A stretch of DNA of 64,000 nt from Velamenicoccus sp964471325 (GTDB taxonomy: Bacteria; Omnitrophota; Gorgyraeia; Velamenicoccales; Velamenicoccaceae). Of the stretch, positions 40,885 to 48,984 are shown in pieces. The notes under the pieces are model-generated. The model was not told the origin of the DNA. It did not search any database and was given only the letters and a program-made list of their open reading frames with translations. The stretch's first letter is position 1. Each line of letters opens with the position of its first letter. The position numbers and the translations under genes are program-made. The DNA lies in contig CAYYFL010000009.1 of NCBI GenBank assembly GCA_964471325.1, positions 1-64,000 of the forward strand. Direction: 5' to 3'.

Positions 40885-41002
40885 GGACGAGGGAGGTCGT
40901 AGAGCGGCCTGAGAGTTCCGCAGGCCGTCAACAGGGTTTGACGGCGCAGCGGATGACCTCATGAACCTGATCTGGGTAATGCCAGCGGAGGGAGGTGGAC
41001 AT
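40885..41002 (+). ncRNA. TPP riboswitch (THI element)
   Basis: The conserved TPP aptamer is clear. CTGAGAG is at 40909-40915 and the block GAACCTGATCTGGGTAATGCCAGCGGAGGGA starts at 40963. GAGGTC near 40893 pairs with GACCTC at 40955-40960 to make P2, and GGCCGTCAA/TTGACGGC makes the variable arm. A terminator follows at 41020, so control is probably by premature termination when thiamine diphosphate is bound. It governs the Thi4 paralogue at 41219. Confidence 0.95.
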
Positions 41003-41019
41003 GGACCATGTCTTTTGAA

Positions 41020-41056
41020 GACCCTGTTGCGTTTGGCAGCAGGGTCGTTTTGTTTA
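41020..41056 (+). terminator. Riboswitch expression-platform terminator
   Basis: A GACCCTG...CAGGGTC stem with inner TGC/GCA is followed by GTTTTGTTT. It is 18 bases after the aptamer and 160 bases before the coding region. Confidence 0.85.
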
Positions 41057-41064
41057 CCCCGCAC

Positions 41065-41165
41065 CCCGAAGGCCATACCCGTAAGGGTATGGCCTTCGGG
41101 CGGGATTCCGCTCCATGACAGAGAGCGGAATCCCGAAATAACAGATGACATGACCGTAAGGTCAT
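41065..41165. repeat. Three consecutive perfect hairpins
   Basis: A 16-bp perfect stem with a GTAA loop (41065-41080 with 41085-41100) is followed directly by a 13-bp perfect stem (41101-41113 with 41123-41135) and an ATGACC/GGTCAT stem, again with a GTAA loop (41150-41165). All lie in the leader between the riboswitch terminator and thi4. Confidence 0.9.
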
Positions 41166-41218
41166 GGAGCTTCACGGAGAGTGCTTGATGACGAGAATGA
41201 CAGCTTAAGGAGTTTGAT

Positions 41219-42025
41219 ATGACATTTTATCCTGTGAATGAAGCGCGTATCACGCGCGCCATATCGTCGGAATTCCTGCAGGAATTCGACGGGCATATCG
41301 AGAGCGATGTGGTGATCGTCGGGGCCGGCCCCAGCGGTCTTGTGGCAGCGCGGGACCTGGCAAAAAGCGGCCTGAAGACCCTTGTGGTCGAGAGCAACAA
41401 TTACCTGGGCGGCGGTTTCTGGATCGGCGGTTATTTTATGAATACGCTGACATTCCGCAGTCCGGGAGAAGAGATGCTGAATGAGCTGGGTATCGGATAC
41501 AAAAAGATCGAAGAGGGGCTGTATGCGGCCAAAGGCCCCGAGGCCTGTTCCAAGTTGATCGCCGCGGCATGCGACGCAGGGGCGAAGTTTCTTCAGATGA
41601 CAAAGTGTGATGATGTGGTTTGCCGTCATGGGCGGGTAGAGGGCGTGGTCGTCAATTGGGCGGCCGTATCGGCCCTGCCGCGGGCCATCACCTGCGTTGA
41701 CCCTGTGGCCTTGGAGGCAAAGGCCGTTATTGATGCTACGGGACATGACGCGCGCGTCTGCCAGGCTTTGCAGAAAAGGGGGATCTTGTCCTACGGCGAG
41801 TGCGGAGCCATGGATATCGTGGCTTCAGAAGATGCGCTCGTAGAAAAAACGGGAGAGGTTTACCCGGGGCTCTATGTCTGCGGCATGAGCGTGGCAACGG
41901 TTTTTGCCATCCCGCGCATGGGACCGACGTTCTCCGGAATGTTGTATTCAGGAAGGAAAGTTGCCGGGCTCATTAAAGATAGGATCGCGGCCGGCGCGGC
42001 AGATGTTTGCGCCGTTAAGGTCTGA
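41219..42025 (+). CDS. thi4: Thi4-family thiazole synthase paralogue, Cys type
   Basis: A 268-residue protein with the same fold blocks as the copy at 25482 (GAGPSGLVAARD, NYLGGGFWIGGY, DATGHDA, PRMGPTFSGMLYSG). At the sulfur-donor position before the xDP motif it has Cys159 (TCVDP), the residue that in yeast Thi4 gives up its sulfur in a single turnover. The other Thi4 here has His. Either this copy uses a suicidal chemistry, or it is sulfide-dependent despite the Cys. Its placement under a TPP riboswitch shows that it serves thiamine synthesis. It has a good TAAGGAG site. Confidence 0.88.
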   Translation: MTFYPVNEARITRAISSEFLQEFDGHIESDVVIVGAGPSGLVAARDLAKSGLKTLVVESNNYLGGGFWIGGYFMNTLTFRSPGEEMLNELGIGYKKIEEGLYAAKGPEACSKLIAAACDAGAKFLQMTKCDDVVCRHGRVEGVVVNWAAVSALPRAITCVDPVALEAKAVIDATGHDARVCQALQKRGILSYGECGAMDIVASEDALVEKTGEVYPGLYVCGMSVATVFAIPRMGPTFSGMLYSGRKVAGLIKDRIAAGAADVCAVKV

Positions 42026-42053
42026 GCCGCAGGTCTGCGTTGGCCGTCAACGG

Positions 42054-42089
42054 AAACCAGGCGCCGCTGTCCCGGCGCCTGGTTTTCTT
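42054..42089 (+). terminator. Terminator after thi4
   Basis: An AACCAGGCGCCG/CGGCGCCTGGTT perfect stem is followed by TTCTT. Confidence 0.88.
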
Positions 42090-42094
42090 ATTGG

Positions 42095-42123
42095 TTGACA
42101 AAGCGTGCTTCTTAGACTAATCT
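42095..42123 (+). promoter_or_regulatory. Promoter of the metal-transport/redox operon
   Basis: TTGACA at 42095 and TAATCT at 42118, 17-base spacer, 35 bases before the ZIP start codon. Confidence 0.65.
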
Positions 42124-42158
42124 TTAAGAAAGAAAATCTACTGTAACCTGCGGAAAAC

Positions 42159-42914
42159 ATGGATATTATGAAGACCTGGCTTTACACACTGGTGAGCGTT
42201 TTTCTGGTCAGCCTCATTTCCCTGGTGGGCATCGTGACTTTGGCCATGGACGAGAACCGTCTGAAGAGGGCCCTGCTTTTTTTGGTCAGCTTTGCTGTCG
42301 GCGGGTTGTTCGGGGACGTCTTTATCCATATTCTTCCCGAGGCCTTTGAAAAGGCCGCCTCGCCCTTGCGCGTCTCCTTCGGCGTCATGGCCGGCATCCT
42401 CGTGTTTTTCATCCTTGAAAAATTCATCTATTGGCGGCACTGCCATTCGGGCATCTGCGATATGCACAGCAAGCCCGTTGTCTGGCTCAACCTGATCGGC
42501 GACGGCTTCCATAATTTTATCGACGGCATTATTATCGGCGCCAGCTATTCCGTCAGTTTCCCCATCGGTTTGACGACGACGCTGGCCGTCATTTTGCATG
42601 AAATTCCCCAAGAAATTGGCGATTACGGGATCCTCGTCAACGGCGGATTGGGCCGTTTCCGGGCGCTGTTCATGAATTTTTTGTGCGCACTCGTGGCGGT
42701 CGCGGGATCGGCGATAGCGCTCCTTGTCGGGCCGCACATCAAGGATTTTGCGGATTATGCGCTTCCTTTGACAGCAGGAGGTTTTATTTACCTGGCAGGC
42801 TCGGACTTAATCCCTGAGCTTCATCGCGAGGTACGTTTTTCGCGTTCCGTCTTTCAACTGTTGTCCATTATCCTGGGCGTCGCGGTCATGGCGCTTCTTC
42901 TACTGGTGGGATAA
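42159..42914 (+). CDS. ZIP-family metal transporter
   Basis: A 251-residue inner-membrane protein with eight hydrophobic segments. The metal path of the ZIP family is seen in helix 4, NLIGDGFHNFIDGIIIGASY (near 110-130), and helix 5, AVILHEIPQEIGDYGIL (near 143-160). The loop between helices 3 and 4 is His/Cys-containing (WRHCHSGICDMHS). It probably imports Zn2+ or Fe2+. It starts an operon: three bases separate it from the CDF exporter gene, which overlaps ccdA. Confidence 0.9.
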   Translation: MDIMKTWLYTLVSVFLVSLISLVGIVTLAMDENRLKRALLFLVSFAVGGLFGDVFIHILPEAFEKAASPLRVSFGVMAGILVFFILEKFIYWRHCHSGICDMHSKPVVWLNLIGDGFHNFIDGIIIGASYSVSFPIGLTTTLAVILHEIPQEIGDYGILVNGGLGRFRALFMNFLCALVAVAGSAIALLVGPHIKDFADYALPLTAGGFIYLAGSDLIPELHREVRFSRSVFQLLSIILGVAVMALLLLVG

Positions 42915-42917
42915 TCC

Positions 42918-43844
42918 ATGTCTCTGCATCATCATGAACATGCCTTTCATGCCCTGACGGGAGAAAAGGGTTATGTACGCACCGTCAGGCGGATCCTTGC
43001 TTTTATCCTGGGGTTGAACTGGTTGGTGGCAATCCTGAAATTGGTCTTTGGCTACATGATCAACAGCACCAGCATGGTCGCCGACGGATATCATTCCTTT
43101 GCGGACGGCGCTTCCAATATCGTCGGCCTCCTGGGCATGAGGATGGCCGGGCAGCCCATGGACGAAGACCATCCTTACGGCCACAAGAAGTACGAGACCC
43201 TTGCTTCGCTTGTCATCGCTTTCCTTTTGTTTCTGGTTTGCCTGAATCTTATCCACAGCGGCTGGGAGAGGCTGCGGACGAAGAGTGTGCCGGAAGTCAA
43301 TGTCTGGAGTTTCGCCGTTCTCGGCTTGACGATGCTGATCAATACGGCCGTCATGTTCTATGAGAGCCGCCGCGGCCGCGCCCTCGGCAGCGATATCCTT
43401 GTCGCGGATGCCATGCATACGCGGGCGGACCTTTTGACATCCTGTTCCGTCGCCGTCGCCCTGATCGGCGTCAAGATCGGATTTCCCATCCTGGATCCTC
43501 TTGTGGCCATGGTCATCGCCGTTTTTATCGCCATTTCGGGTCTGGAGATTCTCAAGGGATCCTCGGCCATCTTGTGCGATACGGCGGCCATCGATCGCCG
43601 CGCCATCGAACGCCTCGTGATGGCGATCCCCGATGTCAAAAAATGCCACAAGATCAGGACGCGCGGCCGCCACGACGATATTTTTATCGACCTGCATGTC
43701 TTGGTGGATGATAACATGAAGGTGGTCCGGGCCCATGACCTGACCGTCAAGATTGAGGATCTTATTAAAAAGGAATTTTGCGGAGTCAGCGATATCGTCG
43801 TTCATGTCGAGCCTTTGAGCAGCGAAGCGCATCACGATGATTGA
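42918..43844 (+). CDS. Cation diffusion facilitator (CDF) transporter
   Basis: A 308-residue protein with six membrane helices. The metal site residues are in MVADGYHSFADGASNIVGL (helix 2, near 55-70) and DAMHTRADLLTSCSVAV (helix 5, near 165-180). The cytoplasmic ferredoxin-like domain with IRTRGRHDDIFIDLHV is at the C-terminus, with a short His-rich tail and an N-terminal HHHEHAFH. It exports divalent metal in exchange for protons. It pairs with the ZIP importer directly upstream. Confidence 0.93.
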   Translation: MSLHHHEHAFHALTGEKGYVRTVRRILAFILGLNWLVAILKLVFGYMINSTSMVADGYHSFADGASNIVGLLGMRMAGQPMDEDHPYGHKKYETLASLVIAFLLFLVCLNLIHSGWERLRTKSVPEVNVWSFAVLGLTMLINTAVMFYESRRGRALGSDILVADAMHTRADLLTSCSVAVALIGVKIGFPILDPLVAMVIAVFIAISGLEILKGSSAILCDTAAIDRRAIERLVMAIPDVKKCHKIRTRGRHDDIFIDLHVLVDDNMKVVRAHDLTVKIEDLIKKEFCGVSDIVVHVEPLSSEAHHDD

Positions 43845-44563
43845 CGGTGGATAGAATTTCTCTCGCCATAGCGTTCGGCGCCGGTTTATTGTCTTTTTTG
43901 AATCCCTGCGTTTTGCCTCTTGTTCCCGGTTTCCTGGGATATCTTTCCGGCGTTTCCTTAGCACAAACCTCTGCGGGGCGCCGCAGGATTTTTTTATGCT
44001 CCTGTTTTTTTGTGCTGGGGTTCGCCTCGGTTTTTGCCCTCCTCGGCGTCTTGCTCAATACCGTCCTTCAGCAGGTCTCTTTTGCGGCCAAAGAATGGCT
44101 GGGGCGTATCGGCGGCATCATCATTATTGTTTTCGGCCTGAATCTTCTGGGGCTTCTGGAGATTCCTTGGCTCCAGAGAGAGCATGGGGTCCGGCTGAGA
44201 AGAGGGGTTCAGATGTCTCCCTATGTTTTTTCCTTTGTGTTCGGAGCGGCTTTTGCGGTCGGCTGGACCCCATGCGTCGGAGCCATCCTGGGCAGCATCC
44301 TGGCCCTGGCCGCCAGCCGGCCGGCGGCAAGCTTCTGGCTTTTGCTCGGCTATGCCTTGGGGTTGGGAGTGCCTTTTCTTTTAACGGGGCTTTTCGCATC
44401 TTTTACCGCGAAGCTGATCGGCGGCATGAACCGGCATCTTGGCATCATCAACCGGTTGACAGGTATTTTTTTGATTCTTCTGGGCATCCTTGTTTTTACG
44501 GATAATCTGGCGGCCTTCGTGAGCGGCACATTCATGAATCGGGAACTGTTGAGGCAGATATGA
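43841..44563 (+). CDS. ccdA: CcdA/DsbD-type thiol-disulfide membrane transporter
   Basis: A 240-residue protein with six to seven helices. The two redox cysteines are in SFLNPCVLPLVPGFLGYLSG (Cys near 23) and VGWTPCVGAILGSIL (Cys near 143), the CcdA/DsbD signature. It carries electrons from cytoplasmic thioredoxin to the periplasm. The start may be TTG at 43841 (overlapping the CDF stop) or GTG at 43847. It overlaps the thioredoxin-like gene by four bases, and that protein is its likely partner. Confidence 0.92.
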   Translation: MTVDRISLAIAFGAGLLSFLNPCVLPLVPGFLGYLSGVSLAQTSAGRRRIFLCSCFFVLGFASVFALLGVLLNTVLQQVSFAAKEWLGRIGGIIIIVFGLNLLGLLEIPWLQREHGVRLRRGVQMSPYVFSFVFGAAFAVGWTPCVGAILGSILALAASRPAASFWLLLGYALGLGVPFLLTGLFASFTAKLIGGMNRHLGIINRLTGIFLILLGILVFTDNLAAFVSGTFMNRELLRQI

Positions 44564-45717
44564 CGAAGAAGCCCTTCTTGTTGTTCGTTGTGGTCGTGGC
44601 AATCGGTGCGGCTATCTATCTTCTGGAAGCCCGCAAGCAAAAAGAAACGGCCGGCGTCCCTGCGTCTGTCGTCGTCAGCCAGGAGATCGCACTGCCTGCC
44701 GCGCAAGGGATTGCGAATACCAGGCGGATCGTGGAGAAGAAAATGAAATATGAACGCGCCAAAGAATTCATTTCACCCGATGGTACCATCAATACGGAGC
44801 CATTTCGTCTTGCCGATGCGATCGGCAAAAAAGTCATTCTTATCGATTTCTGGACCTACAGTTGTATCAATTGCCAGAGGACACTGCCGTATTTGACCGC
44901 ATGGGACGCCAAATACGGACCCGAAGGACTCCTGATCATCGGCGTGCACGCCCCGGAATTCGGTTTTGAAAAGATGTATGACAATGTCGCCGCGGCCGTC
45001 AAGAAGGCGGGTATCCATTATCCGGTGATCCTGGACAATGCCCATGCCAATATGCGCCTTTACGATACCCTTTACTGGCCCACGGAATACCTGATCGATA
45101 TCGACGGCTTCATCGTTTATAAACATGTGGGCGAAGGCGGCTACGGCCAGACTGAACAGGTGATCCGTCGCCTCCTGGAAGAACGCCGGCGTATCCTCCA
45201 TGCGGCGGGGGCCGCGCCTCCTGGTGTTCTTGTCCGGCCCCGGGGGGTTGAGGAAGTTGATTTCGGTTCGATCGGCACGCCGGAGATCTATCTTGGGGCG
45301 GAGACGACGCGTGGTAACTTCGGCAGCCCTGAAGGATTTGAACAGGGCAAGGCCATCCGCTATGTCTTGCCGGATACGCTGGCGCCTAACCAGGTCTATC
45401 TGGAAGGGGAGTGGTTCAATGATGCCGATCATCTCCGTTTGCGGTCGGCCACAGGGAAGATCGTCCTCATCTATAAGGCCAAGTCCGTCAATCTCGTCGC
45501 CGGGGCCCCTGGAGCCGGTGCGAGGCTCATGATTAAGGTAGACGGCAGATATATCGATCAGTCGTATAGCTGCGAAGACGTGGGGGATGGGGGCATGGTT
45601 AAGGTTTCCGGTCATGATATGTACCACATTATCTGCGGTCCGGCATATGGCCAGCACAAGCTCGAGGTCGAGGTGGACGGACCTGGTTTGTCGATCTACG
45701 CCTTTACCTTCGGATAG
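44560..45717 (+). CDS. Periplasmic thioredoxin-like protein, DipZ C-terminal type
   Basis: A 385-residue protein with an N-terminal membrane anchor (about 5-25). The redoxin domain has ILIDFWTYSCINCQRTLPYL (CxxC-type SCINCQ near 103-108), GVHAPEFGFE and the cis-Pro in WPTEYLID. A C-terminal beta-rich domain of about 160 residues (LGAETTRGNFGSPE onward) follows, as in the mycobacterial DipZ carboxy half, where it resembles a carbohydrate-binding module. Here the CcdA and thioredoxin halves of DipZ are separate, overlapping genes. It probably reduces periplasmic disulfides. Confidence 0.9.
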   Translation: MTKKPFLLFVVVVAIGAAIYLLEARKQKETAGVPASVVVSQEIALPAAQGIANTRRIVEKKMKYERAKEFISPDGTINTEPFRLADAIGKKVILIDFWTYSCINCQRTLPYLTAWDAKYGPEGLLIIGVHAPEFGFEKMYDNVAAAVKKAGIHYPVILDNAHANMRLYDTLYWPTEYLIDIDGFIVYKHVGEGGYGQTEQVIRRLLEERRRILHAAGAAPPGVLVRPRGVEEVDFGSIGTPEIYLGAETTRGNFGSPEGFEQGKAIRYVLPDTLAPNQVYLEGEWFNDADHLRLRSATGKIVLIYKAKSVNLVAGAPGAGARLMIKVDGRYIDQSYSCEDVGDGGMVKVSGHDMYHIICGPAYGQHKLEVEVDGPGLSIYAFTFG

Positions 45718-45788
45718 GTCTGGAGCTCGCCGGAAAAAGCCGGGGTGATTCTACGGGTTTTCGACTGATTTTAAGCGCCACATTCACC

Positions 45789-45817
45789 TTGCCATTTGCC
45801 GTAAAGCACGTTATGAT
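45789..45817 (+). promoter_or_regulatory. Promoter of the kinase gene
   Basis: TTGCCA at 45789 and TATGAT at 45812, 17-base spacer, 27 bases before the ATG. Confidence 0.6.
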
Positions 45818-45843
45818 AGAAATGTTTCCTATCGATTGTCCCT

Positions 45844-48096
45844 ATGTCTGAAAAATCAGCGCTATACAAAGAAGTCTTCAAGTCCTTCTTCCTCGCCTTC
45901 AAAAGGCTTTCGCTCTATGTCTCCCAGCATTCCCTGTCCCGCGAAACTTTGCACAGCCTTTTTTCCATCTTCGATGCGATTCTTAAGGAAAAGACAGAGA
46001 TAGTTTTTGCCGCAGGCCCCCAGGGCGGCCAGATGCTTCTGAATGAGGAGCCGATGGACGCAGATGTCTTGGGGGTCCGGGAGATTTACGACCGATTCGT
46101 GAGCTTTGGGCTTGAAGCTGTTGTTTTCTTGCGGGGAGTGGAACCCGGCGAGTTAACTGATTTTATCAAGGCATTGGCGTCTCCTAGGGATACGGATACC
46201 GGCGAGGGCCGTTCGACGCCGGCGGTCCTGTTGAGCGGCTCCAGGCATATTCAGGTCTGCAAGCTGTCTCCTAAGAGATTGCGTGAGGCAGGCGCGGTGC
46301 TTTCCGATGTGCGGCCCGAAGGCCAGACGGAGTCTGAGGGGGTGGCCGGGCATATCCAGGATTTCTTGAGCGGCAGGAGGGGAGATTTGTCGCAGCCCCC
46401 CGAAGGCATTTTTGAGAACCTTGAGCGGGATCCGGGGTCCATCGCCGATGCGGTCATCCGGAGCGCCAAAGAGACCGGGAATTTTGAGGCCGTCATCAAG
46501 AAATTCATCGCCTGGATGGCCGAACATATCGCGCCCATTATCCTGAAACGTAAGCCGGATCCGTCTGGTTTTATGGAGCGTGTCTTCGATTCATTTCGCA
46601 AGAAAAATACGGTTTTTATTTTTTTGACTGCCGAAGATGCGATCCGGTCATGCAGAGACGATATCAAGATGGCCATGGCGTTTTATGCGTTTTCGTCTTT
46701 TGAAAGCACGCCCGGAGAGTCTGTCGGTTTGGGGGTTCGCATCTTCAACGAAGAGAGGGATGGGGAGAGGCTGCTGCCTAGGCTCCAGGAGTATTTCGTG
46801 GGGCGCGGGGCGGCCCGCGACAAGGCCGCCTTGTTCGTCGAAAAGCTTAAGGCGGAACTTGCCCAGGACAAGGAAGTGGCCGTTTCCAAGAAGAGGCTTG
46901 ACAGGCTTATGCGGATAGCCGAAAGGTTCGACGAGGAGCTTGAGAAAGAAGTTCGCCGGGAAACGGAAGATCTGACCTCTCTTAATAAGAGACTGGCCGA
47001 TGAGAAAGAGAGGACAGATGCCATTATGCGCCATGTGGCCGAGGGCGTTGTTGTCGTTGACCGGGAAGGCCGCATCGTGATGATGAACCCGGCGGCCGAG
47101 AAGCTCCTTGACAGCCGGGCCAAGGAGTCTCTCGGCAGGTATCTCGTCCAGAGTTTGAAAAATGAGCATCTTTTGGCCGTCGCCAAAGATCTGGACTCCG
47201 AAAGGGGGACCCAGCTGACGAAGGAGATCGAGCTCGACAGTAAAGATGAGACGACTAAAAAAGTCCTTAGGGCGTCCACGGCTGTCGTCGAGAACGAGGA
47301 TGGCGATACCGTCGGGATGGTGTCGGTTTTGAGCGATATCACGCACGAGAAACAGATTGAGGAGATCAAGTCGCAATTTGTCTCCCTAGTGACACACGAA
47401 CTGCGCACGCCTGTGGTGGCGATCCAGAAGTCCCTGGAACTTATTGACAGCGGCGTCACCGGTGCCATCAATGACGACCAGAAGCGGTTTCTGGCCATCT
47501 CCAAGCTCAACCTGGCGCGTCTCAACAGTCTCATCAACGATCTTCTGGATATGTCCAAGCTTGAAGCCGGCAAATTTGTCCTTCTGCCGTCTTCTTTCGA
47601 TATCCGGGGCGTCATCCAGGAGGTCAAGGTGTCTCTTTCAAGTTGGGTGAGCGACAAAGAGATCGTGTTGAAGATCGACCTGCCGGAGGCGTCTGTGACG
47701 GTCAATGCGGACAGGGACCGCATGGTGCAGGTCATGGTGAACCTTGTCGGCAACGCTTTGAAGTTCACGCCGAAAAAAGGGGAAGTCCATATCAAGCTCA
47801 AGCCTTTGGATCTGAAAGAAAAGATATGCCAGGAGCCGTGCGTGGAAATTGCGGTCCATGATTCTGGCATCGGCATCGACCCGAAAGATTTCAAGAGGAT
47901 ATTTAACAAATTCGAACAGGTCAGCCTCGTTTCGCCTGTCGGCACAGGCGGAACGGGATTGGGTTTGTCCATTGCCAAAGAGATCATCAATCTTCACGGG
48001 GGAGATATCTGGGTGGAGAGCCAGATCGGTCACGGCAGCACGTTCACCTTTGTCATCCCCAGGGCGTTCCGCGGAGGGAAAATAGATGTCCAATAA
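45844..48096 (+). CDS. Cytoplasmic PAS sensor histidine kinase
   Basis: A 750-residue protein without membrane helices. Residues 1-140 form an N-terminal helical module (LHSLFSIFDAILKEKTEIVF, LLNEEPMD, GLEAVVFLRGVEPGELTDFI) also seen at the front of various signalling proteins but without a known function. A helical linker with a coiled coil (about 330-395), a PAS domain (AIMRHVAEGVVVVDREGRIVMMNPAAEKLL, near 395-510), the HisKA box THELRTP (near 518) and a full HATPase (DSGIGIDP, GTGLGLSIAKE) follow. It overlaps the downstream pseudo-receiver fusion by 11 bases, its probable partner. Confidence 0.92.
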   Translation: MSEKSALYKEVFKSFFLAFKRLSLYVSQHSLSRETLHSLFSIFDAILKEKTEIVFAAGPQGGQMLLNEEPMDADVLGVREIYDRFVSFGLEAVVFLRGVEPGELTDFIKALASPRDTDTGEGRSTPAVLLSGSRHIQVCKLSPKRLREAGAVLSDVRPEGQTESEGVAGHIQDFLSGRRGDLSQPPEGIFENLERDPGSIADAVIRSAKETGNFEAVIKKFIAWMAEHIAPIILKRKPDPSGFMERVFDSFRKKNTVFIFLTAEDAIRSCRDDIKMAMAFYAFSSFESTPGESVGLGVRIFNEERDGERLLPRLQEYFVGRGAARDKAALFVEKLKAELAQDKEVAVSKKRLDRLMRIAERFDEELEKEVRRETEDLTSLNKRLADEKERTDAIMRHVAEGVVVVDREGRIVMMNPAAEKLLDSRAKESLGRYLVQSLKNEHLLAVAKDLDSERGTQLTKEIELDSKDETTKKVLRASTAVVENEDGDTVGMVSVLSDITHEKQIEEIKSQFVSLVTHELRTPVVAIQKSLELIDSGVTGAINDDQKRFLAISKLNLARLNSLINDLLDMSKLEAGKFVLLPSSFDIRGVIQEVKVSLSSWVSDKEIVLKIDLPEASVTVNADRDRMVQVMVNLVGNALKFTPKKGEVHIKLKPLDLKEKICQEPCVEIAVHDSGIGIDPKDFKRIFNKFEQVSLVSPVGTGGTGLGLSIAKEIINLHGGDIWVESQIGHGSTFTFVIPRAFRGGKIDVQ

Positions 48097-48979
48097 GCCG
48101 ATGAACCAGCCCCAGGATTCCAAGAGCGACTTTTACATCATGATCGTCGATGACGAGAAGGATTTTCTCGATTCGATCAGGTACTGGTTTACCTCTCAGG
48201 GGTACCGTATCGAGGCCTTCATGTCCGGCGCCGAGGCCATTGAAATGATCAAGAGCAAGAAACCGGGGATCGTTTTCCTCAATCTGCAGATGCCCCATCA
48301 GGAGGGTATCGAGACGCTGAGGGCGATCAGGAAAGTGGATGACCGGCTTCCCGTGGTTATGCTTTCGGCGTTCGGCGAGGAAGAGATGAGTGTGGACGCC
48401 TATAAGCTCGGCGTCAACGGGTTTTTTGACAAATCGAGTAATTTTTACAAGGCCGAGCATCTGATCAATACCCTTGTGCGGGTGATCGCTCGCCGGCATG
48501 GGGCATCGTCTCATCCTATTGTCCCCCGGATGTCCATGAAACGCCGCCTTCTCTGGGCGTTGATAGGTTTCCTGGCGGTTTGCAGTCTTGTGCTATTCGC
48601 GGCCCAAAGACAGGCCTTGCCGCAGGTGTGTTTTGGGCCCAGCGTTTGTCTGCGCGTGGAGGTGGCCGACACTGATACCGCGAGGCAAAAAGGCCTGATG
48701 TACCGGCATTTTCTGCCGCAGGACCGCGGGATGCTTTTTGTTTTTTCTCAGGAGGGCATATGGGGGTTCTGGATGAAGAACACGAGGATTCCGCTGGATA
48801 TTATCTGGATGGATTCTTTGGGCAGGATCGTCGATCTGGCACGCAATGTCGAGCCCCCCGGTCTCGGCCAGCCGCCCGTTCTTAGCAACAGTCACCCCGC
48901 CAGATATGTCCTTGAGGCCAATGCCGGGTTTGCCGATCGCAACAAGATCGCCGTCGGGGATCGGGCGGAGATTCGTTAA
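48086..48979 (+). CDS. Pseudo-receiver / transmembrane / DUF192 fusion
   Basis: A 297-residue protein in one frame. Residues 16-140 are a receiver domain with VDDE intact and a Lys in FFDKSS, but the phospho-acceptor position is Asn66 (FLNLQMP; codon AAT at 48281), so classical phosphorylation is not expected. A single membrane helix follows (about 154-172), then a DUF192 domain at 180-295 (VEVADTDTARQKGLMYR, GMLFVF, GFWMKNTRIPLDIIWMD, LEANAGF). DUF192 proteins are normally exported and stand alone. The fusion places the receiver in the cytoplasm and DUF192 outside. It overlaps the kinase gene by 11 bases. Confidence 0.85.
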   Translation: MSNKPMNQPQDSKSDFYIMIVDDEKDFLDSIRYWFTSQGYRIEAFMSGAEAIEMIKSKKPGIVFLNLQMPHQEGIETLRAIRKVDDRLPVVMLSAFGEEEMSVDAYKLGVNGFFDKSSNFYKAEHLINTLVRVIARRHGASSHPIVPRMSMKRRLLWALIGFLAVCSLVLFAAQRQALPQVCFGPSVCLRVEVADTDTARQKGLMYRHFLPQDRGMLFVFSQEGIWGFWMKNTRIPLDIIWMDSLGRIVDLARNVEPPGLGQPPVLSNSHPARYVLEANAGFADRNKIAVGDRAEIR

Positions 48980-48984
48980 AAGAA

